A stretch of 64,000 nucleotides of DNA from Trichoplax sp. H2. Taxonomy: Eukaryota > Placozoa > Uniplacotomia > Trichoplacea. The DNA is taken from positions 434,001-498,000 of the forward strand of contig NOWV01000024.1 in the NCBI GenBank assembly GCA_003344405.1, written 5' to 3'. The position numbers were made by a program, and so were the translations under genes. The notes under the pieces are model-generated. The model was not told the DNA's origin. It made no database searches and saw only the letters and a program-made list of their open reading frames with translations. How positions within the stretch are numbered: position 1 is the stretch's first letter; every line of letters starts with the position of its first letter. Shown in pieces: positions 1 to 14,161 of the stretch.

Positions 1-1582
1 CTTAAAAATTAAACTCGCACGAAATTTGACTGGTTAAAATTCAATTTAAGCCAGCAAATATGTCACTGTAGCTACGCGTTATAAGCTGGCATTAGAGGTA
101 ATGTTTTATCGAATGTTAATATGAAATAGCTATCTAATAAAAAGCGAAAAGTCACCCACTTTCTTTTAACCGAGCATTGTAAATACAATACAAAGAGATG
201 GATCGATATATTTTCAATCTGTAATTTCATTTCTATATTCTTGGATAAAATTAAGAATTCAAGGCCAAAATTAATGTTATGGATTTGAAGTAAATTATGT
301 ATTATGTTTACTCAGCGTTTAAAATAGTTTAATTATGTTACAAATAGATGCATTCCGCAGTCAAACAAATTTTTATTACCTTTTCCCTGTTTAACTAACT
401 GCTGCATTATCTTCGCCGCAAAAGAAAAATTCTGCAAACATAGTGGTGATACATCAGTTTATTTCCGTAACACTTAACCGTAACCCTGTGCAAATTGCCA
501 GTTTTATAGCATACAATTATTTGCCTTAATGCTAACATATTATATCCGGCATAACTTTTAACTATTTTACTTTGTAGTAAAACAATATATAATTATGTGG
601 ACTGTGGTAATGCATAAATGGCGAAGATAGCAGATAGACCGAGAAAATACGTTACATGATACATACCGTGATTTATTGTGGCTCGCTTGCTGCTATAAGC
701 GTAGGAAGTTTTAATATACATAATTGCAGTAAGACACTTCAACAATCAACGAATGTTGGATTAAACACTAGTAATTTATTCTAACGATAAGCTATTATCA
801 TACATAAATTCCGTCATACTATACTTTATATAGCATACAACGTGCAAGTATATTAAGATTACGTAGCAACAGCTAACTATTTTAGCCATGATCTAACCGG
901 TTTATGTGAATCCTCAAGGTTGTATAGCAAAAATGAAGAGGATGAGCAACTGAACCTTTGTAACTAATCATGCAAAGCTTAAATTACAAGTTGCTCATTG
1001 ACAAGCCGCATCATTTTCTTATCGTACAATGCCTATAGTAATTGAATGCCTAGCTGATTTATGAATCACTGCTAACATTTCTGTTTAAGCAGAATCATAG
1101 CTTATCTTTAGAAAAGTAACATAAGTTGTATTGGACATAAATTAGTTATTAAACGCCTTGAGATCAGATAACGGTACAGCACTATCGTAAATAAGGAGGT
1201 TCAAGTGATTTTATTGATCGACGTTTGTTTAGATTTACTTTCTGGTTAACACTGTATAACGATGACGTATGTGAAATCAAGCGAATAGACGAGCACAGAT
1301 ACTATACTTATAACATAACAAAGGTACCCAGGATACGTTATCGTAAGGTTTTACAAACAGTATATCAATAATATTAATCAGCCATGGTCAATTTAATTGA
1401 CTGACAGAATAAGATCCGAAAGATTAGTCACATCATTTAATTAACATTAATCTAGTAGGGTAGTAGTAGCCAGCTGGCTAATAAATTCACAAGTATTTCA
1501 ACCAGACTGAATTTACCGGATAAATATCACTTGCAATCCGACGTTGCAAAGGAATGATCGATAGATACAAATAGTTGTATAT
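1..1582. other. Non-coding, nothing recognised
   Basis: AT-rich sequence with frequent stops in all frames. I see no exon with family resemblance and no RNA gene. It lies beyond the decayed gene copy that starts near 1583. Confidence 0.5.
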
Positions 1583-2710
1583 TCTTACCGAAAACCCTCC
1601 TTTGATACATCTCTTAGTAATTCCGTCTTATGCGTTGGATCCAATGTAGTTTCTGATAAATCTTCCTTTGAATTTCAAGTAGTGATGATATAAATGAAGG
1701 ATCTTGACTTAAGAATAATGCTGCAGTGAACAATAATGAAAAAAACTTTAAGATATAGTCATACTGCAGGTAAGTTGATGTACCGTAGTTGAATAATGAC
1801 ATTTAATAATACCGATATACCATCAGATAATTCCAACAACCGTTTAGGTTAACTTAAAGAAATACGCTACGAATAATTTCCATTTCTGTAATAGAAGTAC
1901 CGAAAATCCGACTATATTCTCTTGCGAAGTATTCACTTACGATAACATCAACTGTAAGACTTGGTTACACCAGTAGTGTTAGCGTTAATGTGACTTAACA
2001 TCACTTCTATACACCAAGATACAGTATTTGGATGCTTTATGCAGCTAAATATCTCATTACCGCAACATTGCGAAGCTTTTTACGACACAATTATCAAAGC
2101 TCTACTTTGATAGGGTGTATAAACAAATTTAATAGTACCATATCATGTCACTGAATCATAGCCCGATTGTAAAGCAATATTTAAAGTTATTAGCGATCGA
2201 AATATTACGTATTCAATCAACAAAATAATACAATTCATCTGTTTAACAAGGACTTCTCTGTATCCGCATGAAAGTTTCAAGTGTAGATAACACAAACAAT
2301 AGTAAATTGTTTTCCATCTACAACGTTCAAGCGCTAGTTTAAGACCATTTTCTGATGTAATCGATTTAACTCTGATTGCGTCTCAACATTCTATTCGAGT
2401 GTCAGGCTGTAGCTTATGTACTTCTTCTAAGGTTATATTAGGCTTGGATGGTAACTCTCCTCATAATATGCGTATAGTGAATATTTCTATTAGACCAGAT
2501 GATTTTCTAACTTCAGAATTAACTTTCTTTCTCGCTGAAGAATTTATACTAGCTGATGATGAACACATAGTATTATCGCTTGATGAGGTTTGCGTGTTTG
2601 GCTAGTATTAACTATAATTATATAATTATCAGTCGTTGTTTTTGCAACTTGAGGTATATTATTTTCTGTTTGATTAACTACCGTATCTATTCTTAGAAGG
2701 AATTGGCGGC
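1583..2710 (-). pseudogene. Decayed copy of the first exons of the DUF4062-NACHT-TPR gene
   Basis: Three blocks align by eye, in the same order and orientation, with exons of the intact gene at 12.2-14.2 kb. The block at about 2250-2705 matches exon 1 (13721-14161), about 1810-1950 matches exon 4 (12470-12603), and about 1583-1735 matches exon 5 (12221-12354). Shared words include the reverse complement of 'aatttccatttctgtaata' in exon 4. The copy is broken: the exon 1 start codon reads ATA where the intact gene has ATG, several in-frame stops interrupt the lysine-rich linker, and small indels shift the frame. Matches to exons 2 and 3 are too weak to claim. A short plus-strand frame at 2399-2605 is only the antisense shadow of the exon 1 copy. 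It lies just beyond the 3' end of the intact gene, so a local tandem duplication is the simplest reading. Confidence 0.8.
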
Positions 2711-3888
2711 ACGTATTGTGACCTATTGGGTATAAATCATGAATGATTATAGGCGACAGCTCTTCATAGAGTTAGATAAACCAAAGTCTAAATAAGTAAA
2801 AGCGAATCTTTTATGAGCACTGCTAGCTCATTTTTAAATATTTTCAAGACATTCTATTACAAATCGATTTCTGTAAAATGCTATGATCTAATAGGAATAT
2901 TTCGGATATGTTGCTGTAAATCAAGTACAGAAGAAGTCGATAAAACTATCATAAATACTAGAATCGGCTTGCACTAAAGTATTTTCAATCCTTAAATTAT
3001 TGTATTACGTTAAGTTTCTGATGACAGATCGACACATAGTAATAAAATGATAAATTAGGCATACAAATGTAACTTTAATTTTGAACTTCACTTACTAAAA
3101 AGGTTAGCTAAATAACAATTAATGGTTTATTCGACAATTAATTCAAGAGCGATATCGAATTGACAATGTATAATTTCAGCAAATGCTGGATAATTTCTGT
3201 TAATAAATATTCCATAGGAATTTACAATTAATTGATGTTATTAGGTTAACATTTACAAGTAATTATGTACGTAAGAAATTTAACTTATCAATACGTCTTT
3301 GCAAGTTATGCTAATATTTAGCTTCCACAAAAAAGCATGTAGTTCACAATTTAAAAAATTGAATTGAATCATGTAGTTTCAAGGAGATAGTTTTATAGAA
3401 TAATGGCACTTTATAGGTGAATAACATATTGAATAAAACAATTTCGAAGATGCTTGATATAAATAACCATATGGTATTAACTCAAAATGATAGTAAATTG
3501 TATTACAGTAAATAGTATATTATTGATAACGACCGTAACTGCAAATACTATAGTTAGTATTTATGTCACCGTCCTATCAGTTAGACTTGTATCAAAATAG
3601 CTACTAGCTGCTATCATTATACAATAGAATTAATCAAAAAATTTACTATCTGCTAGTAACGGATTTATAGAAAGTAAACAAGAACTGGTAGCAATGATTA
3701 AACAGCTAATTAGATTATTCCAATCTAAAATCCAAATAAAGATCAATAAAACCAATCGTATGGTTATCTACTACTCTATATAAACTGTCATCCTTGATTT
3801 TTGACAACATAATATAGCATTGTCAGCTAGAAATTAATGAATGAAAGTTCATATTGCGTAACGCAAGGTATGAAAAAAATGCATGGCA
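2711..3888. other. Spacer between pseudogene and the 3' end of the NACHT-TPR gene
   Basis: No coding signal seen. The part next to 3888 should include the 3' untranslated region of the minus-strand gene. Confidence 0.4.
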
Positions 3889-6800
3889 TTATGCGTCTTG
3901 CTCTTGCTGCAATTCCAAACGTTCAGCAATGATTCGAAATGCGGGCTCATCAAGAACCGCTTTAACACGTAATGTAGATGGATGTGTTGCTCCAACAATC
4001 TATGGAAGCAATAAAAGCCTCTGAGTATAAGAGCACTGTATCTTAAAAAACAGCGGTTAAAATGCCATCATTCGTCAAAATTTTTTAAAACTTAGTTGCA
4101 ATTACAGTTCAAACTATTTATATAATAAATATCTTTTAGTATACCTCACAGCCTATGTTGTAAGATCTCAAATAATATTGATATGATTCCTCTTTATCTT
4201 CGTATTCAATAGCGATTCCCATATTAAATACTATTCTGGATGTTAATTTATGATTTTCGCCATAAGCTTGGAGACATAAATCAAGTGCTTTACGGTATAG
4301 CTAAAATATAACGATGTAGTGTTGATTAGATTCTAGCTATTAGTACGCGTATAATAGACAGTAATGCTATTTCAACTGGTACTAAAAAAAGCTGTACTAC
4401 TCCATTAAAATATGATATTAGCAGGAGTATAGGGTCGGCTAATAGCTAATATTTTGCATAACTAAAACCTCAAAGAAAACTATTCAATAAAAGTAAAACA
4501 AGAATAAATTACCTTCATTTGTAAATCGATTCTATTTTGACTGACAAAAGCAGCCATGTTTTGGTATGCTTCTGCTAAATGCCCCACGTCTCCTAACTTT
4601 TGCAACAATTTCAGTAGTAAATACTTGTGGTTCATCAACGTGAAAATGGAAATATAACTTTCCAACTCTAAATAATATTGCTAAGCTAACCTGCTGAAAT
4701 AGCTGTATAGCATTGTTGCAGTGCATTTCGCATTTTTTAATACCGTCCTTAGCGGTAAGACCTTCATATGTTATACGCGCTTGACTAAACGCGCCATAGT
4801 GAAACGATACTAGAAGCTCTAGTAAGCCTAAATGATACTATATAGTAATAAGAAATATAGATTATTAATAATTTAGACAAGAAAAAAAGAGGATAATCTA
4901 TTGCAACATCCTAGCAGTATAAATAAATTGGCATCTTAAAGCTATTCCTGTAAACGCAAATGTTGCGATATTGAAATGAAATAACGCTACTAAAAATATT
5001 GTGTAGGTAAATATAAAAGTATTAAACGCAATCGATTCTGATATCCTTACAACAGACATTGGTCAATACCAAAATCAATTTTGATATTAATCAGGACACA
5101 TCCTGAATTATTATTAATTAATAATATGTACTATTTTTGGTCCAAAAATCATTTTGCTGACCTTATTATCATCACCGGTGAGATTTTTACGAAATGAAAT
5201 TGCTTTTAAGCCGGTCTGCACTATTCGATAATGTTCTCTCCCTCCTGCAGCGGTTATAAATTCAGCTAACTTTTTTTTCTAGGGAAATCAAATAAAATAA
5301 ATTAATAAACAATTTTACTTTTATGCTTGCGTTGAACTTAAGGCCAAGAGGGTTGTCAGAAAAATCTCTTGCAGTCCACGATGAATCAGACAGTACCTCG
5401 CTTAAAATATCAGTTAGTAATTCGAATTGATTGGCTAATTTTTCTTTTCTTGCACCAAGAAAATTTTCTTCCATATCAATTGCTTCCATGATTAATTTTT
5501 CCGCTTCCGTATGCTGTCCGGCACGACATCTGAATGAAAATATTTCCAAAGCATTAAGTGAACTATAATTAAGTTTACTGTTAAAGTAACAACGCGTGAT
5601 TGAATCTAAAGCCTTACAGAAAGCGAGATACTAGCCATTTCTTGTCGGCAATTTCGTTATCTGTTGCATGCGTTGCTAACTGCTCTAATGCTTGGACGTA
5701 TAATGTTGAGGCGGTTACATAACCACCAGCCTAATAAGAAATGAAAATACTTTGACACTGTACTAATGGAATTGTGTAAATATTTTTTGCAATATATTAA
5801 ACAAATTATTGTAACTTAAATGTATTCAACCTTGCGCCATGATCTCAACAATTCAATGTTGTGTTCGTCAGCAGATAGTTTCTCGAATACAGGCCACTCC
5901 AGTAAACAGCGTGCTAAACGACTATGATCCAGCAACTTTTCCAAATGATATGGTAATTCCTGTTGATAAATATCCATTTTATTAGTACAGGGCACTGGAT
6001 TATCAAATTTCTATTATTATAGTAGAATAATTTCATTTTTGGTTATCACTTCTCACATGGATTTAAATAAATATTAGGGAAGAAACATACGAGAAATACT
6101 TGGTACGATGATATACCTCAGCTTTGCGATCCTGATTTTCGACTTGTTCAAAATATTCTGCTAATTTTCCATGCCAGTAGGTGTATAAATATTGTCGATA
6201 ATCATCAGAACCAACTTTAAAGTATCTAAATACATAATGATAACACAATATAGTATCACCGACTAGAAAAGACATGGGAGGATTGATGAGATATATCAAC
6301 ATTTACATTTACATAAATTAGATAAAATATAACCATCAATAATTTTTGCAGGCAGCGTAATACATCTTACTGTATTCAGATAGAAAAATATACTAACTTT
6401 CTTCTCACGGCTTTACTCATTGCTCGATGATAGAAATCTAGTCTTCCTTCACCGCTGTCTCCGCAAGGTCGAAGAAACGGTTTCAAAGATCGAAATACTA
6501 CAGCCCATTTTGCGGCAGGTAAAGGTTGCCGCTGTTTTTTAGAAGATTTGCTGGTATCCTTATCTTAAGTTGGGTAAAATGTCGGTTGAAGAACATAGTA
6601 AAATATTGCGGCACATTAGGATGACTTAAAAGAGGTGAAAAGCAACATTACTTAAATTATTATACCTTTATCGGTATCTTCAACATCGACTGTTTCATCA
6701 AAGTCCGTCTTACGGTATGTTTCTTCTACGGTAACATGCAGACGTTTTGATAAATCATTCGCTAAGCCAGTATCAACGTCTTCCTTTGTATTCAAGGCAT

Positions 6801-9800
6801 TCGTTTCACGGTCTTTACTAAGATACTGTTCTTCAGTTTCTGGTTTTAATGTCTCATCTTCTCCTAACAATTCTAATAACTCTCTTTCCAGCAATCCATG
6901 GCGTGAACATTCAAGAAAGCATAATGTTGCTACCATCAAATGACCACCGCTTTCTTCCTCAAATCGAGTGAGAACTTGCTCTAATAATCTGCGAATAATA
7001 TGAAAATCTCGATTTCGTAATGCAATTAAGTTGAAAAAGTCTTTAATATCCATTTATTCTAATGATAATGATGGAAATACGTATATCTATACTTAAACAA
7101 GACTCTTCTTCCTATGAACTTACTCTAGTAAACCGTCGGCAAGCCCTTTAATCATTTCCGTTACTTTACTAAACAAACCAAAGACTCGTAATTCCTCACA
7201 GGCAATCGATAACCATAACGGATTAGCTGATGCTTCTTTAGCTAGCAATAAATCCATTTGCGTAGTATCTAATCTCTTGTTAAATTTGGTTAAAACTTGA
7301 TCTACAATTTCCTAATTTGTTTGAAATGAGAATATAAATAAGTGCTAAAGCAAGCCTATCGCATTCTCTTAAGACTTATCAAAATTTCTTAGGAATTATT
7401 CATTCTAGCTAAAATGTGAACGGATGAATATTAAGGGAGATATACCCGTCTACTATCCGTGTCTAAAGGACCGCATAAAATTTCTTTTGGGTGGTTCGAT
7501 CGGCTTGCTAAACTTCGATGACAAGGAGTATCATTGATGACAGAGCATACAATTCTAACATTATCTGATAGTACAAGCGGCAACCAAATAACTTGTTCAG
7601 CCTCTTTTGTCTTATCAAGCTGTTAATGATAAATTGCAAAATAATACATATAACCTACATTATTGATAGTATAAAATTGATAAATTTTTCTTATGCTAAA
7701 TCGTAAATTTTAACTTCTTCTATCCTATTTTGCTATTACTCACCTGATTTAAAGCATCAAAAAATAAAATAGTCGGTTCTAGATTTTTACTGCTTAATAC
7801 GGTATTGGATAAGCGAACTAAAGATTCTGTATCCGCTGGTATTTCACCCTGCGATACGGGTAGAAGAAAATCATGAATATTGTTAGAAAACTGCTATTAA
7901 ATTAAGATTAGATTGCAATGATTAGGAGGGTATAAGGTACTTCTTTGCAGAAATCGGATAACTTCAGTTTTTCTATTTCTCATTCTATCATTTTGCACCA
8001 ATTCTGCTTAAAAAATGCCTGAAACAAATAAAACTTACCACATATTTCAATTCTTTCAACATTCGTTGTAGCATGAAACCAAGGTCGGTAGATCCGGGAG
8101 CAGCACCAATAAAGTGATAGAAAACATTCCAGCCTTTATTGCTACCTCTTCATGCATAGAAAGAATGCAGAATCAAATATTAGCCTAGGTTGGCAGTGGA
8201 GTGTTGTAAGTATCGATTTTTATGGCTACTCAAGAAGATAGACAGACTAGACTTAATGCAATGAATAGATGAATTACAGAAATTATAAGATTATAAGAAA
8301 GTAAAGTAATCGTGTAAATAACTGAAAAGAGGGTAGATTGTATAAGTATAAGCATAATATACTATAGGAAAAAATAAAATACTCTAGTATTAAATTAGTT
8401 ACAGCATTGCAGAAATTATATCATCGTAATAGCTTAGCCTGATCGATATCATACTTATTAGCTTAAATCAATAAGGAATTTATATTTTTCTTGCAATTTA
8501 AAATTTGAAAACAGAATTTTAAGCGATATTGAAGGAATAGATTTTTGCATATTACCTTGGAATATCGTGATTAAGAGCTTTATTGACAGTCGTAGCAGCA
8601 CTCCTAGCAATTACAGCGCTCTTGCCAGCTCCAGCAACACCAACAATGACCAAAGGAACTCCACTACTCCTAGAACAGATATAATCTTGGATCTAATTGG
8701 TATAAAGAACATAGAATGAATACCATGTATATAGCAATGATATTTAATGCATTTTCAATACGGATTTTCTACTTTCTAAGATCTCCAGTACTACTGCATG
8801 ATCTTATCCTGCTATTTTGCATAATACGACCATAAAGAGTTGAGAAAAACACTTCAAATTGTCTCAGTTTTATTATACATTACTTTAAGAAGGTATAATG
8901 TGCTAAAATACACATATTTGAATTCTTTCAAAGAGTCTTACAATTCTTAGAAATACTCACTACTAGATAATAAACCATAAATGTACAAGCTATCGAGCAC
9001 TGAAATTAAAATATCGTTTCGTTACTTATTCTACATCCTGTGAGATATTGTCATCACCTGATCAAGCATTTCATCCCGACCCAATACTGTCGATGAACGA
9101 CTATTAAGGAATGACTGTAACAACGGCCAAAAAATAAAGATGATTAAAATATCATTAAGCAAAGTTGCTTGGTAAAAATAAATTAATCCTATCTTTTTTC
9201 CAAGCCATTACCTCGTGTGATTCTCGTAAAAGTTCTAACGGATCCATAGCAGAATTATCTAATGGATACTGATGACCAATTCGAGCCTTGAAAAAGTCAA
9301 TAACCTGAAATAATTTTTTTGTGACAGAAAAATTACCTAATTTGTACACCATGTGCAATATCACTAATAATGATGATTAATGAATCGCAGCAAGACTCGT
9401 TTAATCATTTGGATTATGCCTTAGGAATAAGTTTTAAAGCGTTTTATTACGGTACAAAATTTTGTCCGATTATTTATGCTCTTTTATTTCATTTCTAGAA
9501 AACTGTAGAATGATGGTATAACAATGCAGTAATATGATTCATAATAACGCAATCTATGTAGATAAGAGACAAGTAGCTGTTACAAACTCACCGTTTTAAC
9601 AAAGGTAGAATCTGCTCCTAAACCTTTTACACGAACCGTTTCTGTGGTCTTGTCAATTCCTTCAAATTCGCACGCGTAAGTAACAGCACGCGATTCCTAA
9701 AATTGGAAGCATCACGTATAGCTTAAATTCAAAGAATAACATCGCTAGCTAACATATTAATCAATCAATATTCTAGAGATAGTACAATGCGGGCAGCAGA

Positions 9801-12800
9801 TTGTCTCAACAAAATAAATAAATAGTAGTACCTTTTAGTAAGTATCAAAACTCAACATAAACGCAATCTAAAGAAGTATTATTATTTATCATGCAGTTCG
9901 CCATTTACTCCCTTTTTGATTAGTAAAACATTTTCTAAAATCGGAAGCGTTGTAATCACTACAAGTATGCTATATACATAGACAGAACCTGAGTGAAAAC
10001 AAGATTGTATAAGCAGCGCATTTAGGATATCAGTTATTTATCTTGCTAGTCGATCAGTATCTAAGTTTATCTAATGGCTGTAGCCTTGAAATTGAAGAAC
10101 ATTCAGGCGCGGAAGCTAGTTCAATTCACTCACTGGTTTGTTATAATTTTATACCTTCTCATTATAATTGTCAGCAAACTCATTCCATCTTATATATTAT
10201 TCTTTACACCTAATGCCCAAGCGCCTAAACTCGGGATCAATATTAATTAATACAAGTAACTTGTCCGCCTTCAACTATCAATTACTTACTATAAGTAAAT
10301 CAGTTTCTCATTGCAGTATACAATTATTAAAATCGATCGTTCGCACAAATGTAATTTTTAGTGAAAGGTACCATTCTATCATTCTCTGATCCTTATTGAA
10401 GCGATGAAAGAAATATATTGCGTAACCAATGCTATTATCGATGGAAATATAAACACGGATACACCAAAGGTTCAACTCTTTCTCATCTCCCGTAAATATC
10501 CTACTCTAAAACTACCATGGATCGCTTAAATATCTAAAAGTAAAGCTAATAAAAATTCTCGTACTAAATCGGCTGACTAATTCCTCTAAAGCTTCTGCAC
10601 CTTTCAATTACATACGTGGGGGTCAAAAAATAAAAAGAAGTTTAAGCATTTCATCGTCGTTTCACCATATTACATCAGGAATACAAAAACAAAGTGGCCA
10701 CCATAAAATGTCAACCGTAAATAATAAGATCGTCCACGATAACATTAATCAACCCATTAAATATATGATTCAAAATATCTCACCAACGGCTAGGATATGT
10801 CTGCAACAGTATAGATAGAAGAAAACCTCAAGAAATGCTGTTATTACGTTGATTCCCCTATACCAAATATATTTTCGAATTCTAATAAATCGCTTGTTCT
10901 TGTCTTTGGCTTAGTATATGAGCCACGTTAAATACAAAATAACTTATCGTCGATCGGTTATAGCATTTGTATGAAGCGGATAGTGTCGTTATCGTAGTAG
11001 AGTATGTAGTTAACAGCATCGGGTCGCTAAACACTGCTTCGAAATCAAGTCTTTCTATCAGAGTTTCCTGGTGATCAGCGTTGGCTATGATGAATAAGCG
11101 CGTTGCTATGTTACCGTATTGTAGACTGTACAGAAATATTTCAATTCCTATTTGTGATCTTAGAATTCTTTCCACATGCAAAAGTATGGAATACGAAAGT
11201 TTAAGATCTTATTTAAGGACTACAGTAGATAGAGTCAATGGTAGAACTTAAGAAACCGTACTGGATACTACACGAATATGTTTCAGTCGCTCTTCTGATC
11301 TTGTCATTCTTTTTCTACATTCTATGATATCCAAAATTTAAAATCCCATGGAAGGGCTAGCTTGAGTCACTACTAGTATTGAAGAAATCAAGCTAGTATT
11401 ACACTTAATCCTAATTAATTAACCTTAAACTGATTACTATACTGTATGATTAGCGAAATTTGCTAGATTGCCCCATTGCAGATGGTACGGAAATATTTCA
11501 ATCACTCTTTTGATCTTATTTTATTCTTTCTAAATGCTGTAATGTCCAAAGTTTAAGATCTCATTTAAGAGCTAGGTACAGCCATCGGTAGTACTTAGGA
11601 AATCGAATAATACGGTAGCATGAAGGCTAGTGCTAATTCTAATTTTTTGCGCTAGCCGAATTTGCAAAGTTTTCTATCGATTGCGTCCTATGATAGTTAT
11701 CATGTAATGCACTGTTAACATCGAAATTGCTTTGGGATTGTATTGTTAATTGCACAATATATTATTAGTAATTCAAAATTAGATTATCCCATTCATTATT
11801 TGTAGCTATTTGCATTCGTACATTAATCTATAAAGTAACAAAAATGTCGAGTTGCGCCTTAATGATTGATTACGTTTGAAGTTGCAATATAGAACACATA
11901 TATGTTACGGCCAAAATCTGAAATTCGTTCAATGCGCGTAATGACCAAAATGGGTTGGCCAATACGCGAAATTACCTTCGCAGCTCAAGTAGTATGTGCA
12001 TATTTTGTAAACTGTAGTTTATCTTTGCAACATATATCTATGAGTATCAGATGGCTTCATCAATTTAATCGTAAACTAGTACATCGTATGCAGCTATCTA
12101 TAGATCAAGTAAGTTAATTCCGGCAATCTTAACTGAAAGAAATGCTGTAACTGTTGTAGTAACATTATAAATGAATGAATGAACGATCACAGTCCATTCT
12201 ATCTAGGTTTGTGGTCTTACCGGAAACCTTCCTTTGATGCACTTCTTCAGTAATTCCATCTTCTCAACTGTATCCGCTCTAGACTCTGAGAAATCTTCCT
12301 TTAATTTATCAGGCAGTGACGATATGAATGAAGGATCACGAATTAAGAATAATGCTACAAAGTAAATTGCATGAAGTGAAAACGCATTAAGACATTGTTA
12401 ACTAGCAACCTAATGTTGTCGATACACGAGTTTAATAATAATTTTGTGTCATCATATTAGCGTAATAACCATTTGGGTTTGCTCGACGAAAAGCACCGTG
12501 AATAATTTCCATTTCTGTAATAGAAGTTCCAAAAATCCAACCATACTCTCTTGCTAGATATTGGGGTACATCAGATTTACCAGGTATCCAACCTGAACGA
12601 TGGCTATGGTTTAAATAGTAGAGATAGAAACCAATCATAACGTCAGTAGTAGTTTAAGCTTCAAAGCTCCTATAAAATTCTGCTAGCAAAGCTGTAGGAT
12701 ACCTAATTGATTCTAAAGATATACTACTAATGTAATTAATCTATTTAGTCTCTTAAGGTAAAATAGCAAAAACTTCTATGAGTACTATTCATGAGCTATA

Positions 12801-14161
12801 GCTACAGACTAGAAGAAATTGCTCTGAGAAAATTAAAAACTGAAGATCGTTTTATTACACAATTTAAATTGTTATGAAATTCAACCTGGAAAGATTTAGA
12901 AAAAATGGCCATTGATTGTCTTCATAACAGCGATCAATTTCACCTAGACAAATTCGAAGGGTTTCTTCAGATGTCGCTTCTTTAGGAACACCCTAAATTT
13001 AAATAATGGTTTATATTTATAACGATTATATAAGAAAAAATGGCTATTTTTCCACTAATATTAGAAGATATTAAAGTCGCTCTATAAATAAGTACTGATA
13101 CAAATAGAAAACATATTTATGTCTCGTACTATTATTCTAAGAAATAAATTCTATTTTGTCTTATTTCGAGAACGAAATAATGGGACACTAATGCTATTTT
13201 TTATTTTCAATGCAGGGCTAACATTCACAAATAAATAGTACCCAGCGTAAATCGCATTCGATTAAATGTAATTTCAGCTTTTCACACCAAAGTCTCAGTT
13301 CAGGAAAAACCTATGGTTAAAGTGGTTAGTTATTTATACGATTAAATAAATTAATTATTAAAAGTTTTCATCGCTATGAAAGTTATATCTAAATACCCCG
13401 TATAATTATATCAATGGTAAAGGCATTACGAGTATACTATCACATACTGCAGTCTGCTGTCAGATTGCATTTAATAATTTTTTTAAATAGCTTTAAATTT
13501 CAAGATTTCTTCTATAGTAAAAGTAGAACCGTAATTTTATCTGGCTATCGCATATCGTAATTATTCTAATGGATGACGTTTATATTTAATATGTTGGATT
13601 ATGTCTGCATTTACGGTATTTCATATAGATAGAAGTCTTACTATTTGCTAATTGTTCAAAACTTTATTATGAAATTAGTATATAATGGTATTTTGACGTC
13701 TACGAAGTATGTTACATCACCTGCTTAACAAGAACTTCCCTCTCCGCATGAAAATCTTTAAACGTCGACGATACAAATAATCGAATTGTTTTCCATCCGC
13801 GACGTTTTAATGCTGGTCGAACATTTTCTTTCGAAGTTACCGATGTGGCTCTAACTGCGTCCCAACATTCCATTGCATTCTCTAGCTCCAGCTCACTTAC
13901 TTCTTCCAGGGTTATTTCAGGCTTTGGAGGTAATTCCTCCCATAATATAGTGAATGTTTCAATTGGTCCAGAATTCTTTTTAACTTTAGTACTAATCTTT
14001 TTTTTTGCTGAAGGATTACTCTGGGTTGATGATGCAGTAGCGGTAGGCTCGGTTGGCGATGCTTGTGTTTTTTGTTTCTTATTGACAGCATTTGCGGCTT
14101 TTGGCGCATTATTTTCTGCTTGATCGACTACTTGCAAATTTCTACTTGAAGCACAACCCAT
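3889..14161 (-). CDS. DUF4062-NACHT-TPR protein, nephrocystin-3/TTC41-like
   Basis: I read 24 exons on the minus strand: 14161-13721, 13310-13242, 12992-12886, 12603-12470, 12354-12221, 9696-9592, 9304-9212, 9114-9058, 8692-8556, 8141-8039, 7893-7744, 7619-7446, 7311-7124, 6988-6666, 6563-6398, 6225-6117, 5959-5831, 5730-5618, 5562-5397, 5244-5176, 4827-4691, 4667-4513, 4300-4145, 3999-3889, about 1,175 codons. The start MGCASS fits N-myristoylation plus palmitoylation, as in nephrocystin-3 (MGTASS). Exons 1-5 give a DUF4062 domain (RLFVSSTFKDFHAERE, LIECDLRW, then LFLIRDPSF). Exons 9-11 give a NACHT-type NTPase with Walker A GVAGAGKS and Walker B ILFFDALNQ. A helical stretch follows, then kinesin-light-chain-type TPRs (LYRKALDLCLQAYGENH) and the tail GATHPSTLRVKAVLDEP. 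Phases agree at every junction except exon 19 to 20 and exon 21 to 22. The family acts as a signalling or ciliary scaffold; the role here is inferred. Nephrocystin-3 has a coiled coil that this protein lacks, so orthology is open. Confidence 0.85.
9697..12220 (-). other. Large intron 5 of the NACHT-TPR gene, with a degenerate repeat
   Basis: This 2.5-kb intron is far longer than the others in the gene. Three degenerate copies of a roughly 95-bp motif start near 11126, 11264 and 11476. They share words such as 'gaaatatttcaat' and 'gtttaagatct'. The open frames at 10882-11181 (minus) and 11902-12117 (plus) show no family motif and I leave them out as genes. Confidence 0.45.

Noticed and set aside
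2399-2605. Plus-strand frame of 68 codons
   Set aside because: It is antisense to the decayed exon 1 copy of the NACHT-TPR gene.
13845-14123. Plus-strand frame of 92 codons
   Set aside because: Antisense to exon 1 of the NACHT-TPR gene, whose minus-strand frame has the family motifs.
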